A DNA stretch of 64,000 nt from Physcomitrium patens (Eukaryota > Streptophyta > Bryopsida > Funariales > Funariaceae): positions 11,916,494 through 11,980,493 of the forward strand of contig NC_037270.1 of the NCBI RefSeq assembly GCF_000002425.4. Direction: 5' to 3'. The position numbers and the translations under genes are program-made. How positions within the stretch are numbered: the first letter of the stretch is position 1; every line of letters starts with the position of its first letter. This document shows positions 21,216 to 32,855 of this stretch, one piece after another. The notes beneath the pieces were generated by a model. The model was not told where the DNA came from and searched no databases. It worked only from the letters and a program-made list of their open reading frames with translations.

Positions 21216-22425
21216 TCTAGTTTTGTGACTCCTAACTGTACATGTATAATAAATCAATGGAAAAGACTAGCAAAAAATATAAGATCTTTTTTGATTTGTG
21301 ATAGTAAAGAATCCAACTGCATGGTTTCTACTATGGCTGAACACCTTCATTTTCCTGAAGAGCTTTTGATAACATGGCTGTACTTCTCATTTGATATGTT
21401 TGCTAATATTTCTGTGAACAATTATTAATCTTGTGGTTAAGTTTTCTACAATATAAACATAGGCCAAGTTCTATTTGATATATATTTTTTTTTGTTTAAA
21501 AAGAGGTTTGAAGTAAACTACATCAAATTATATATCTTTTACTTCCAACTGCTCATTATAATTAGACAGTGAAGAAGCTACATAATAATTGGTGTATACA
21601 TGTGGTATAACTGAAGAACATTTATCTTGTTGTCGTTGAAGTAAATAATTATCGCACTTCACACCTTGACTAATGGCTTCATTGAGTGTTTGAAGATCTA
21701 GCATAGACAACAATAAGTCCTTGATATCATTTCTTAATCTCCAATGAAATTGGCTTATCAACACATCTTCTCTCCAATTTATATTACATGCTAATTGTCA
21801 AAATTTTGAGGCATATGTTAATGCAGAATACATTTTTTTGCCAAAGGCTTTGAATTTTAGTTATTGGAGAATGAACCTTATCAAGTTTACTAAATGCTTC
21901 TGTAAATGCTATAAAAAAATACTTCAAAATTGTGTAATATAAGAGAATTATTTTCAAATAATGGAGTAAACTTAGATAAAGCTTGACATGATAATAAGAT
22001 TCTAATTGAACCAATACGAGATGCTTTAATAGAATATTGTTGAGGTTGAAGTAAGGTAATTAGTTGTACTTAGTTTACAAAGCTACAAAATTATGATTGG
22101 ATGCCATTGAACTTTTTTAGAAGGTTGATCCTTGGTTCTTTTTTTTGTTATTGTTGTCAGATCATTGCTTTGAGCAAATGCACCTTCTATGTTTCATAAA
22201 GCAGATATAGTCAATTAAGAATTTAGAATCTTTATGACTATTTGATGTGGTGGTTGAGGCACTCCACCTCTTTGACCATTATATATGGTCATATATAATT
22301 CTTCATTCTGCTTCAATAAAATCTCTCTCTTGATCTTCAATGCTTCAAGAGGATTAATAATAGAATCTAACTTGATCTCTTAGGAGTTTGTCATATTGAT
22401 TTTTTCACCTTTTGCCATAAAAAAT
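21216..22425 (-). pseudogene. gag of the minus-strand chromovirus
   Basis: Minus ATG near 22,420 (MAKGEKINMTNS), then LKIKREILLKQNEELY and GGVPQPPHQI. Further down (about 21,530-21,760) it reads MLISQFHWRLRNDIKDLLL and LQTLNEAISQGVKCDNYL, which correspond to the DPQTLSQAIDFAMKCDN region of gag in the full-length element. Frames are broken. It sits directly after the LTR-E/primer site at 22,645. Confidence 0.75.
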
Positions 22426-22644
22426 CAGAAAAATACACATTTTAAAGAAGAAAAAAATAACCAAAAAACCAAAAATAATAAAAAAAAAACTAAAAAAATA
22501 TTAAAAAAATAATAATATTAATCTAGAAAAGGATAATTTTTAACTTCTAGAATGTTATAGTACTTCTAAGAAGCAAAGTAATCCACTCTCTATCAAGAAA
22601 GATTAAGCTTCTAATATTATTTTATTGTAGTCTCGATAAATTAT

Positions 22645-23066
22645 TAAGGACCACATATAAGATAAGGATTTAAGACAAAGAAATGGAATTAGCTTGATAT
22701 TAAAACAATAACTTGATACAAGGCAAGGAGGTCTTGGCTAGACTACAAGAATTGAGTTGTCAAGACTAAGGATCCTCTTAGTCTTAACTCCTATATATAC
22801 TAGGTCCTAGAAAGCTTCTTGAGAAGTTTTCATGAGGCTTGGAAGCAAAGCAAGCTTAAGATCTTTCTTCAAAAACTTCCTGAATCATCTAAAGCCTCTT
22901 AGAACCTTTCAAGATCTCCTATCATCTTCTAAAACTTTCTTAGAATCTATTAGAACTTTTTGGAACCTTTTTAGTACCTACTCGAATCTTTTAGGATCTA
23001 TAAGAATCTTCTAAAAATTCTTAGAACCTTCTCAATCCTTCTTCATTTGTATGTTTGTAATATCTA
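22645..23066 (-). repeat. 5' LTR of the minus-strand chromovirus (LTR-E)
   Basis: Its reverse complement matches the plus-strand LTR-E at 8485-8894, including the degenerate TTCTAGAAC/AAGATTTTAG tandem repeats (22,850-23,040), the TATA at about 22,792-22,800, and TTGTAGTCTAGCCAAGACC. A decayed primer-binding site follows near 22,610-22,640. Ends are set by comparison, 422 bp. Confidence 0.75.
22759..22788 (-). promoter_or_regulatory. TATA-proximal dyad/hairpin in LTR-E (minus)
   Basis: On the minus strand, arms GTTAAGACTAAGA and CCTTAGTCTTGAC pair at 11 of 13 positions around loop GGAT, 11 nt after the start of TATA. The arm sequence differs completely from the plus-strand LTR-E copy, yet pairing is kept. 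Confidence 0.7.
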
Positions 23067-24620
23067 TTGTATTATATTTTAATCAATGATTCACAATACT
23101 TAAGAAAAATAGGACATTGTGATTTATTCAAGATATACAAGCAATAAATAAGATAACTTTTAAAATTATGGATTCAAATCCAAATGTGGATTAGTTTGCA
23201 AAGGCATTTGTAAAGAAAGCAATTTATTCTATGGAAGATTTTTATTCAGGATATGATCAATTTCAATTGGCAATATGAAGTAGAGATTTGACAATTAAAA
23301 AAATACCACTAGGATTAGTCAAAATGTATATATTACCAAAAGGGGCTACAAATTTTGTGGCATGTATGATGAATGGGATGCGTAAGGTATTAAGGGTTTT
23401 TATTTAAAGAATTATAATGTTTTTTTCTACATAATGTGCTAATTAAAAATTGTGAAGAAGAAAGAAAAGATAAAGTATTGGATTCAAAAGAATGCAAGAA
23501 GTTGGTAGCGGATCATATTAATGATTGTGAAAAGATTTTGATAAGATTAGAAGAAGTTTATTTAACATTATTGAACATAAAATAATATTTGGAATAAAAA
23601 AAATATTGATAGAATGGTATATACAAAGATGTAGCAAATTTTGTAGGATGTTGTGAAACTTGCTAAGTAAATTCAAATATTTGTCATTGAGATGGATTAT
23701 ATCTAATATATCTTTTAGATTTATATTACAAGATGGTGATAGATTTAGTGGCAATCCCTATGAGACTTAAACAAATGAAGTATTTGATACTTGAATGAGA
23801 AGATTTATCAAATATGGTTGGATGACAAGCATTAAAAACAAAGGATGCTAGAGATGTATGCTGATTTTTATTAGAAGATCTTAATTTTTGTTATGGTTGT
23901 ATTAAAAAAAATATATCTAATAGAGATAAAGAGAAGTACAAGATTTTTTTGATAGAATAGGAATTAAGCTTTCTTTAACAATAGCATATAATCTAGAAGG
24001 TAATGGATAAGAGAGAGCGTTGATATTCACATATTATTAAGGCATTAGTAAAGGCATGCAGTGACAAAGCATATGAATATTCTAGACTAGTACCATTTAC
24101 ATTATAGGCTAATTGAATAATCCATAGTTTAGTAATACATTATATGCTTTTTGAATTAATATATGAAAAAAAATCAATAATGCCAATAGAAGAAATAGTG
24201 CCTATATAGGATGTATTATCTTGGAAGAATTATTTCAATAAAAAAGAAATTTTAGCATTATGGATTTAACAATTAGAAAGAAGATCTAATGATATTTAAT
24301 AAATAATAGAAAATTTGAAAGAAGCAAGAAAAAAAATAAAAAAAAGGTTTGTTAAAAAACATTGACTACGACCTAACATAATTGAAGATGGCAATTGGAT
24401 GTTAGTTTATGATAATAACTTAGATAATAAATATACTACAATAAGGAAGTTTGCAAAGATATGGTTTGGACCTTATGTTGTCAAACAAGTATATGAAAAT
24501 GAAACATACTTGTTATAAAAACTTGATAGTACAAAATTAAAGATACTTATAAGAAGCAAAAAAATTAAGTTATTTAAACAAAGAAGTGAAGACATTTATT
24601 TTAATGAAGAATGAAATCAT
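23067..24620 (+). pseudogene. RT and integrase remnant of a divergent gypsy lineage
   Basis: Reads RT pieces (SMEDFYSGYDQFQL, PLGLVKMYILPKGATNFV), then jumps by deletion into integrase (DVANFVGCCETC, KLSLTIAYNLEGNG) and its C-terminus (IEDGNWMLVYDNNLDNKY, FAKIWFGPYVVKQVYENE). The GATN-V motif replaces the usual F-x-LTNAP of chromoviruses, so this is a separate gypsy lineage. There is no chromodomain. Very many stops. Confidence 0.75.
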
Positions 24621-24742
24621 TACAAGACATTGAGATGGAAATAGAAGAGAAAATTGAAGATAAAAAATTTAACCAAGAAGAAGAAAACTCTGTATCAATG
24701 TAATAAAGTAAATTTGGCACAAACTTGTAGATGTACAAATTT

Positions 24743-24754
24743 AAGAAGGGTGGA
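24743..24754 (+). promoter_or_regulatory. Polypurine tract of the divergent element
   Basis: AAGAAGGGTGGA lies directly before the LTR start TGTTGTGATATAAC. The same GGTGGA ending precedes the LTR at 30,940. Confidence 0.7.
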
Positions 24755-26150
24755 TGTTGTGATATAACATAGCTAATAAATTAAAGAGAGAAAAATATTA
24801 TATTATAAAATATATTATTTTAAAATATTAAAAAAAAATTAAAAATATAGATGGTAATTGAAAAGATAGTAAAATTAAAAAGTATTAATATTGCCTTTTG
24901 CCTTTTTCCAAAATAGGCTTCTATTTATTTTGTAGGACCATAAATAAGGTAAAACAAAGTAGATTGGAATATTAAATAATGTAGATAGAAATTAAAAGTA
25001 TATTTTAGAAGAATTTACATCAAAAAGCCAAGAATTGATATTCAAAGAGGACCAATTGTCAATCCGGATTGAAATCAAATCCTAAGGTATAAAACCGTGT
25101 ATCTATAATAATTCTAGATTTTTTTGGTATATTAAAGATTAGGATTGAAAATTAGACTTGAAAAAAAATTGAACATCAATTTTATATCAATTGAATTAAT
25201 ATTGACTTTCTGAGGGATTTTCAAAGTTAATAATGTTTTTGATCAATTTAGATTTTTAGAAATAAAAATATATTTATAAATTTGAGGGATTCTTGATTTT
25301 TTTGGTGTATATATAAGTGAATTTTGGATAATATATTGATGTACTAGTTGTGAATGTGTATGCAAATTTTGAGGTTAATTGGATGGTTAGATCAAAGTAC
25401 GTGAAGGTTTTGGCAGATTTAGGTTTCAAAAATTAGAGTTTGAGGGTTAATAAGTATTTCTTAGATCTTTAGCAATTTTTCAATTAGATTTAAGTAAAAA
25501 ATTAAATAAATTGTGGATACTAAATTCATTTTTTAATATTCTATGTGAAATTTAAGGACGATTCTATAATTCAAGAAGGAGATATTACTACTAGAAGTTT
25601 AGTATTCATATTGGAGTAGGAGGCCGCCTAGTACTTGATTGGATTATCTTGCATTTCTTTCAATTCCTAAGTGCAATTGATTTCATTTTTCTTGTGGCTG
25701 TTTTTAACTAAGACATTAAAAAGTATGCAAATTTTGAATTGATATCAATAGTTTGATTTTTAGTTGATGAGGTTCTATTTGCAATGAGGTTTATTAAGAA
25801 TTTATTTAAGATCTAAGGTTTGATTAGAGTTTTGTTTCAGATTTGGTCTAGGATTTTTTTAGGATTTAGAAATTTATTAGGATATCATTAGAATTTGATC
25901 TAATATTTGATTAAGGTTTGATAAGGATTTAATTAGGATCTAACCTAGGATTTGATTTAAGATTTGTTTAAGATTTAATTAAGATTTTAATTAGGATTAT
26001 ATTAGAATTTCTATTTTAGTATTTCTTTTATTTTGTTTTTTTTTCATTTTTTTCTAAAGGTTTTTATTTTTGGAATTTCTTTAAGTTTATTATTATTTCT
26101 TTAAAAGTTTATTTTATATTTTTTAAAGATTTCTTGTTATTTTTTTTGGG
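24755..26150 (+). repeat. 3' LTR-B of the divergent gypsy element
   Basis: It starts TGTTGTGATATAACATAGC after the polypurine tract and resembles the solo LTR at 494-8187. The part at 25,780-26,010 is a degenerate tandem array of an 11-13 bp unit (TTAGGATTTGAT type). The 3' end is not exact: gag-like sequence is recognised from about 26,300. Confidence 0.55.
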
Positions 26151-27050
26151 ATTAGTTTGTGACTTCTTTATATTTTTTTAATAACTTCTTTTAAATTTGT
26201 TTTGGATTGGTCAAAATTCAATCACGATTTTTAAGGTCTACTTAAGGTTATTTAAAATTCTATTAAACTTGTTAAGATTCAAGCACTTACATTATTTATG
26301 CAATAGCAATAAAGCAATAATTGCAAGGAAGCTTTGGCAATCAAAGCATTGTAAGCAGTGGTTAATAAAATTGACCAATTTAATCAAAGAGATATTTTAA
26401 AGTATTTGAGATATTATGTATGAAAAATAGAATAGAATCAAGTTTCAAAAAATAATATAATTGAGCTATTTAAACTTGCTATAATATCAGATATTAGAGA
26501 ACATATTTAATCAATTATAGCATATTTTGAGGATTCATGGAAGTCATTTTTATATGTATTAAAGGACAAATATTTTTTAAAGATATTGATCAATCCATGG
26601 AAGTTGAAGATGCTATAGAATTACTTGCAAAGAGAGAAAGGAAAAATGATAGGGTTAAAATTCAATGAGTTGGACAAGTACCTAAAATTCAAGTGCCTAC
26701 TTCATGATCAACAATACATATTGGTTAACTTTCATTGACTACATCAAAAAAAGCAGACATGGAATTTGAAGAGATTATATATGAGATACAAAATCTTCAA
26801 ATCAAAATTGCAAGGCTTAAAAAAAAAACTTCTATAATAAATTCAAATGCTATTTTTAAATAAAGATACATGTAAAGATGTATTTGGTGTGATGATGATT
26901 CTCATTCTCAAAAAGATTATAAAGAATTCAATGAAATAGTATAACAAGGTATTATTTTCTAAAAAGATGGAAAGATTTTAAGTACTCACCAACATACATA
27001 TTCATAGGTAAAAAGAAAATTATAGGAAGTTATTTCAGCTACGAAAGTTG
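26151..27050 (+). pseudogene. gag remnant of the divergent gypsy lineage
   Basis: Decayed frames read a gag body (ELFKLAIISDIREHI, IIAYFEDSWKSFLYVLKD) and a zinc knuckle near 26,880-26,930 (RCIWCDDDSHSQKDYKEF, the last Cys mutated to Tyr). The CxxCxxxxHxxxxC spacing is otherwise kept. Confidence 0.65.
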
Positions 27051-28688
27051 AAATTTTCTTTTTGATTGATGCAATAATAGTGATTAAAATGGATTGTTTG
27101 TCTTCACTTAGAATGATTATTAATTACTCAATATCAAATATTACAATATTGAGATGAAATGCTTATATCAAGTCATTAAATTTGGAGTTTAGGCATGTTA
27201 TAGAAAAAGACAATTAGGAAGTAGATGCATTATCTCATACAAAATATGATAGAAAAGATGAGATGATTGAAGATATTGATGATGTAGATACAAAATTTTA
27301 TTTGTATTCATAATTGTACAAGAAAAATAAGTTATTTTATGAAAAATATTATGAATAAAAGTTATTGGATATTGGACATTATTTGAGTATATGAATTAAG
27401 TATATTAATTGATCAGTTAAAAAATTTAAAGAGATGAAAAAAAAAGCATATAGGTTCATATTATAAGGAGGATTTCTTTACAGTAGGCTTAAATAAAATA
27501 TTAGACTGCCACAATGAATAATAGATACCAAAAGAGATCAAAAAATTTACTCAAGGAGTTTTATAATAGCCTATCGGTAGGGCATAGAGGAATTTGGCTA
27601 CTTTTGCTAAATTGAAAGAATAATATGAGTAGGAGAATATATACTGAGATTTAGCTTTATTTGTAGAATCTTGTGTAACTTGTCAGATATATTCAAATAT
27701 ATAATATCAAGATAGTCTACATCTAATATATCTTTTAGATATTTATTTTAAATAGGTTGTAGATTTTATTATTATATAAATGGGACTATGACAAATGAGA
27801 TATTTAGTTTTGACTCATGAAGATTTATCAAACCAAGTAGAAGGCAAGGTACAAAAAATAAAGTTTACATAGGAAATTTGTAGATTTTTGCTTGAGGATG
27901 TTATTTGTTGCTATAGATTTGTGAAAAAAATCACTACAAATTGTAAAGAATTGGATGCATATAAAGCTCATGAATTCTATAAGAAATAAAAAATTAAATT
28001 ATCATTGACTACTACTTATAATTCAAAAGTAAATACAAAGAGTGAACTTAAATATCTACCAATTATAAAAGTCTATGTTAAAGCTTATAATATAAGAATG
28101 AAGGAATGGCCTCAACTTTTACTTTATGAATTATGGATTATTCAAATAACACATGGTTTAGTAACAAGATATATGCTAGTAGAACTCATGACATTTCAAA
28201 AGCCTATTATATCAATTAAAGAACATGTGCCAACTTAGAATATGCTACCTTGAGAAGTTGTATTGACAAGAGAAGACTTTTTAACTATTAGTATTTGGCA
28301 ACTTAAACAAAGATCTAAAGATATGGAACTAGCATTGAAAAGATTATAAAAAGCTAGGTTAGAGAGAAAAGTTCAATTTGATAAACAACATCGATTGAGA
28401 CCAAGAGCAATTGAAGAAGGACATTAGGTACTTTTTTATGATAACAATTTGAATAAACAATACAATACTTTGTGAAAGTTTTTAAAACATTGATTTGGAC
28501 AATATATGGTGGTAATAGTCCATGATAATATCACATATTCATTGAAGGAATTGGATGGCACAAGATTGAAGATATCCATGGTTGAAAAACGAGTGAAGAT
28601 TTTTAAAAGACAAAATAGAAAATTTAGTGTGAAGGATCATGTTAAAGATATCAATATTTTTGAAGAAGATAATTGTATTGAAATGTGA
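27051..28688 (+). pseudogene. RNase H end and integrase of the divergent gypsy lineage
   Basis: Reads the RNase H end (LEFRHVIEKDN, EVDALSHTKYDRKDEM), the integrase N-domain (KKAYRFIL, GGFLYSRLK), a core remnant (LTTTYNSKVN, VYVKAYNIRMKEWPQLLLYE) and a C-terminus (KQHRLRPRAIEEGH, ELDGTRLKISMVEKRVKIFK). Protease and most of RT are deleted. It runs directly into a second gag at about 28,730 without an LTR, so this is a recombination or deletion join. Confidence 0.7.
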
Positions 28689-28729
28689 AATGGAAGTGTA
28701 TCGAATTTGAGAAATGAAGATGATCACTA

Positions 28730-30054
28730 CCTTTGATTTGGCAATGATACCAGAAATTAGGGAAATGGTGCAATAGTTGTATGCAAAGGCTATATCATGG
28801 AAGAAATTTGAAGAACTCTTGAAAGACGAATTTTTTGAAGAAGATTCAGAAAGAATGACTAAGGTTATTTTTTTGGAGTAGATTGAGCATAGGCCAGGGA
28901 ATAAAATGGCTCCAAATGAATTAGTCAGGGAATTTGAAAATAAGTTTGAGCAATTACCACGGCGAGAGAGGCAACTATTAGAAACAAGGAAAACTAAGTT
29001 ATTTTTGCAAGCAGTTGTTGACTATATGGAAGACAAGCTTCTCTTTTATGTAGCAGATAAGATATTTCAGAATAGTTTTACAAATAATTAGAAGCTAGTA
29101 AAAGAGATAGTGGGACTTTTAGCTAAACAACAGAGGATAAAGACTTATAATTTAATATCAAGGTTGGAACCAGTACTTACATCTCAGAATCAAGGACCAC
29201 TTGAAAGGATGATCAAGACTGTTAATGATGGTACTCTTGAAGAATTGATCAATGGCATACAAGATTTGAAGGTGGAAATGACTGAGTTGAAGAAATCCTA
29301 GATAGAAAATTCATCAAAGACAATTGAAGGCTCAAAGGAATTTGTAGAGAGATGTATATGATGTGACAATCCAAACCACAAGCGTGATGAATGTGACAGC
29401 TATAAAGGTGTAATCAAGGATAGTATTGTATATTTCAAAGAGGGTACGATAAGACTCACAAGGTGAGATGAGCCTTTAAAGACAAATTTTGGAAAGGGTG
29501 GCATGAAAAAATTGATGGATGAACAAATATTAAAGAATAATGCCAAAGAAAGAGAAAGAGGTGAGACTTACTCTATTACAGTTGAACAAAAAGCAGTTAA
29601 GGCTTATTCCTTACCAACTATAGAAGTTATGATCAAAGGAGCTGAAGCTATAAGAAAAATGATTGGATGAAATAATCCAATTGATGTTATTAATATTAAA
29701 GCATATTTATGTGGAAAAAAATATAATGATGATCTGCATGATGCCATAATTGAGGAAAAAAGAGGCAGAACTATTCATGAGGAGGATGTTGAACTTAGAA
29801 GCAAGAAGAGATCTCCAAGTAATAAAGAAGCTTATGAAGGACAAAAGCTAGTTAAGGTGTCTTCTTTTGCTCATCCTGGAGATATATCAATACCAAAGGA
29901 ATGGTGGGAGAAAGACAAAGAGAAAGAGAAGGATGACACATGGAAATCCAAAGTTGAAGCTATTATGGTGGAGGCATTGAATACTCACACAATAAAAGAA
30001 GAAAAAGAAGAAAAAAAAAGAAAAAGGAGAAATTGGCCAAGTATTTATTCTTAA
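28730..30054 (+). pseudogene. Second gag of the divergent gypsy lineage
   Basis: The best preserved gag of this lineage in the window. It reads FDLAMIPEIREMV, MAPNELVREFENKFEQLPRR, TRKTKLFLQAVVDYMEDKL, then a zinc knuckle near 29,360 (CDNPNHKRDEC; the first Cys is present upstream as RCI, followed by TGA). FGKGGMKKLMDEQILKNN and a Lys/Glu-rich tail (EEKEEKKRKRRNW) follow. A few stops. Confidence 0.7.
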
Positions 30055-30568
30055 ATGTGATCCTATGATTAATAATGGCTACAAAAAGGAATAAGAAATT
30101 GGCTCTAATGAGGTTCAAGAAGAAGAGGTTGCAGAAATAGAAGAGTTTTTGAATGAAGAAATTGAAAATGAGATTTTATAAATATTTGCTAGAATAAATA
30201 TGAATAATAAGGGAGATATTATGAATACAACATGTATCCAAAATCAAGGTGAATTTGAATATGGAGGAGCACAAGGCTTAAAAAAAGAAGCCCAAACCAT
30301 CCAAATTCAAGAATGCATGGTTGAAGAAATATTAAATGAAAAGATTGTTCACAAGAATACAAAAGTACTTATTTATACTCTTAACTATAACTTTGAGTGT
30401 GATAAAGAAGGGAAGGTGGATTATTATCATTTATTTTGGACAAAAGTAAAGCTTGAAAAGCTTGAAGATATGATTTTAGGTTTGATTATTCATGACTCTA
30501 AGAAAAAAATCATGTCTAGGAGACTTTTTGATAGGAGAAAATGGTCTATTGATATCAAGCAAAAATAG
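30055..30568 (+). other. Unrecognised 122-codon ORF inside the divergent element
   Basis: ATG 30,200 to stop 30,568, the longest clean frame in this AT-rich part. It reads MNNKGDIMNTTCIQNQ, then TKVLIYTLNYNFECDKEG, LFWTKVKLEKLEDMILGLI and SRRLFDRRKWSIDIKQK. I recognise no domain. It sits where protease-RT-integrase should be, between gag and the integrase end, so it is captured or rearranged sequence, or a lineage-specific protease region. Confidence 0.4.
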
Positions 30569-30935
30569 ATATTGAGAGTTTCAAATAATATGGAAGATAT
30601 GAGAATAGAGATTTCTAATGGTATTTTAGACCACCAATATAATACATAGAAGAAATTTGCTTAAAGACAGTTTGAGTCATATATAGTTGCAACAATGCAA
30701 CACAATGAAACACATATATTTTGAGAATTAGATGGTACAATATTAAAGATACTTATATTTGGAAAGTAGATCAAGACATTTAAGAGAAGAGATGGTAGAT
30801 TTATTTCAAGTGATCTTCCAAATTTTAAAACATTAAATTTAGATCAAGTGGAAGATGGAAAAGAAATGGGCATAATGAAGCAAATAAATTTGGTCATATT
30901 GGCACATGCCGAAAGATGTGCAAGTTTGGAGGGGG
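30569..30935 (+). pseudogene. Integrase C-terminal end
   Basis: Reads MQHNETHIF, LDGTILKILIFGK and IKTFKRRDGRFISSD, homologous to the integrase ends near 24,500 and 28,560. A polypurine tract (GGAGGGGGTGGA, ending at 30,939) follows. Confidence 0.7.
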
Positions 30936-30939
30936 TGGA

Positions 30940-32192
30940 TGTCGTACTGTAAATGCTTACAGTATGTAAAAATTAGTTAAAACATAATATATATTAATAA
31001 ATCTAGATGTGTATTAGAGTGGCTAGTAGATTAAACTAAAAGGAGTTGGTATAAGAAACTTTACTTTTTTTCTTTACTTATTTTGATTTTGACATTAAAA
31101 AAAATATATATAGGACCTAAATGTTTAGTATGAAGCCTTAGGAGAAGGTGGAAGCCTAAGGATGAAAATCTAAACTAGTAGGAGGCTAATTGGAAGGGAT
31201 GAAAGCAAGGCATGGACAGATGAAGGCAAGGAATGGAGAACTTCATCCCTATTGGTCGAATACCATGTCCAATGGGCTTTGAGGAGGCTGTCCGCAACCT
31301 TAACAAGGATTTTGGCGAATTCAAAGAGGGCATTCGGAGATTAGAAGCTAGGGTTGTAAAGTTTAGGATTTGGGGTACAATTAGTATGTAAAAATTAGAG
31401 GATTTGGAATTAGGGTAAAGAAGTTATAGCCGTTTGAAGTTAAGGTATTAATTTAAGACATATTGTTACTCTTTTGAGGATACGAGGAGTTGTACAACAG
31501 CTTTTGAAGATTGGAAGGTGTGAATGGAATGGCGATTTTAAGACCTACATCTTTTATAAAAAATTATTACTTTTGAAGTTTATGTGAAGGAGTTATAAGG
31601 AGTTGAAAGCGGCGCTTCCAAATCAAAGGCAATAAGTGAGCGATTTTGTTTATAGTAATAGTTGGAGCCATAACTTGAGTTTTCAAACGAATTTTTTATT
31701 CAAAATTTTTGGAAAATTTAACATTTTGTGTTAAAAAGCTATACATACAAATTTTGTGGTATTTGAGCTTATATTTTGTGAGATATAAAGAAAATTGCAT
31801 GCGGATGTATAAAGACAAGGATTTGAAGCGACTGTTAGGATTTTTAAGATATCTCAAGTTCCGCAATGAATTTGCAATTGAAATTTGTTGTAGAAGTTAA
31901 TAAAAATACATTAGTATCTCATATAAAATTTGAGTTTGTTTGGACAATCGGATTAGGAGATATGAGCTGTTGAAGTTTGGAAAAATTTCCACATAAAGAT
32001 ATACAAGGTTTAAAGGATTTATCATATTTTGGGTGTTTTTGCTTACTTGAGGCTTGTGTATTTAGTGTAATTGCTCAAAAGGAAAAATTTATATATAAAC
32101 TTAGGGCTTCCCTTATTTTGAAGCTTGATTGAACGATTAGTGATAGCCAAAAGCCCAGCGTTTTCTTGAGGCAAATTCTTTCTACTCTGACA
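30940..32192 (+). repeat. 3' LTR-C of the divergent gypsy element, 1253 bp
   Basis: It starts TGTCGTACTGTAAATGC after GGGGGTGGA and ends CTACTCTGACA. It agrees in length and ends with the solo copies at 9436 (+) and 20,338 (-), and ties LTR-C to the divergent gypsy lineage. Confidence 0.8.
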
Positions 32193-32357
32193 ATGCCTTT
32201 CTTGTTTTTGGTCTTATTTCTAGAGACTTTAGTTTTCTTGTTTTTAACAAAAAATATTCTAGTGTAATATTATACCATCTTTAAGTGATGATTTAGTCTT
32301 TTTGAATGACACAAAAGTGTATTGATCTTTAGTTCATTGAGATTCATTTCCTTGACA
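32193..32357 (+). repeat. R-U5 end of a chromovirus-type LTR
   Basis: Resembles the last part of the full-length element's LTR (CTTGTTTTTGG, TCTAGAGACTTTAGTTTTCTTG) and ends TTCCTTGACA. It suggests the divergent element inserted into an older chromovirus LTR. Confidence 0.5.
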
Positions 32358-32610
32358 TCCATTAACATCAAAAAAAGACATTGTATGCTTGAAAGGTTGC
32401 ATTCTTTGTATACTATTGGAGAAAAATGTATTGCAACAAGATTTTTTATTTAGTTAGTAATAGTGGTAAGCTTACACAACAATCTTCTAAAAGATATATG
32501 AAATGAAGATTTTTTGTAAAAATTAATTAGTAATAAAATAAGATACTTACAATTTGACTAATACACACTAATGAATCATTATTATTGCCACATATTTGCT
32601 AATTAGATAG
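32358..32610. other. Unassigned AT-rich stretch
   Basis: No frame or repeat was recognised. Confidence 0.35.
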
Positions 32611-32620
32611 TATATGTAGA

Positions 32621-32650
32621 AAAAAGAGTGAAGTATTTTTCTCTCTTGTA
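32621..32650 (+). promoter_or_regulatory. TATA-proximal dyad/hairpin, decayed copy
   Basis: Arms AAAAAGAGTGAAG and TTTCTCTCTTGTA pair at 9 of 13 around TATT, 10 nt after the TATA-like start. Same layout as the other LTRs. Confidence 0.5.
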
Positions 32651-32654
32651 AAGG

Positions 32655-32660
<6 letters not shown>

Positions 32661-32693
<33 letters not shown>
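32661..32693. repeat. T33 homopolymer
   Basis: Uninterrupted T run inside an LTR fragment. The length may be affected by assembly. Confidence 0.9.
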
Positions 32694-32697
<4 letters not shown>

Positions 32698-32855
32698 CTT
32701 GTTTCAAGAATATCTAGTCATTTTATCTTTGGCAATAGCCATTTTAGTCTTAATATTATATCACCTTTGAGTGATTATTTATTTTTTCAAGTGACATAAG
32801 AATAAATTAATTCTTTGATTTTTTGTAATTTATGTCCTTGATACCAAATACATAT

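Larger units (their letters stand above)
32611..32855 (+). repeat. R-U5 fragment of another chromovirus-type LTR
   Basis: TATA-like TATATGTAGA at 32,611, then a decayed dyad, a T33 run, and the shared TTCTTGTTTCAAGAATATC and GGCAATAGCCATTTTAG segments. It ends near GTCCTTGATA. Confidence 0.6.
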
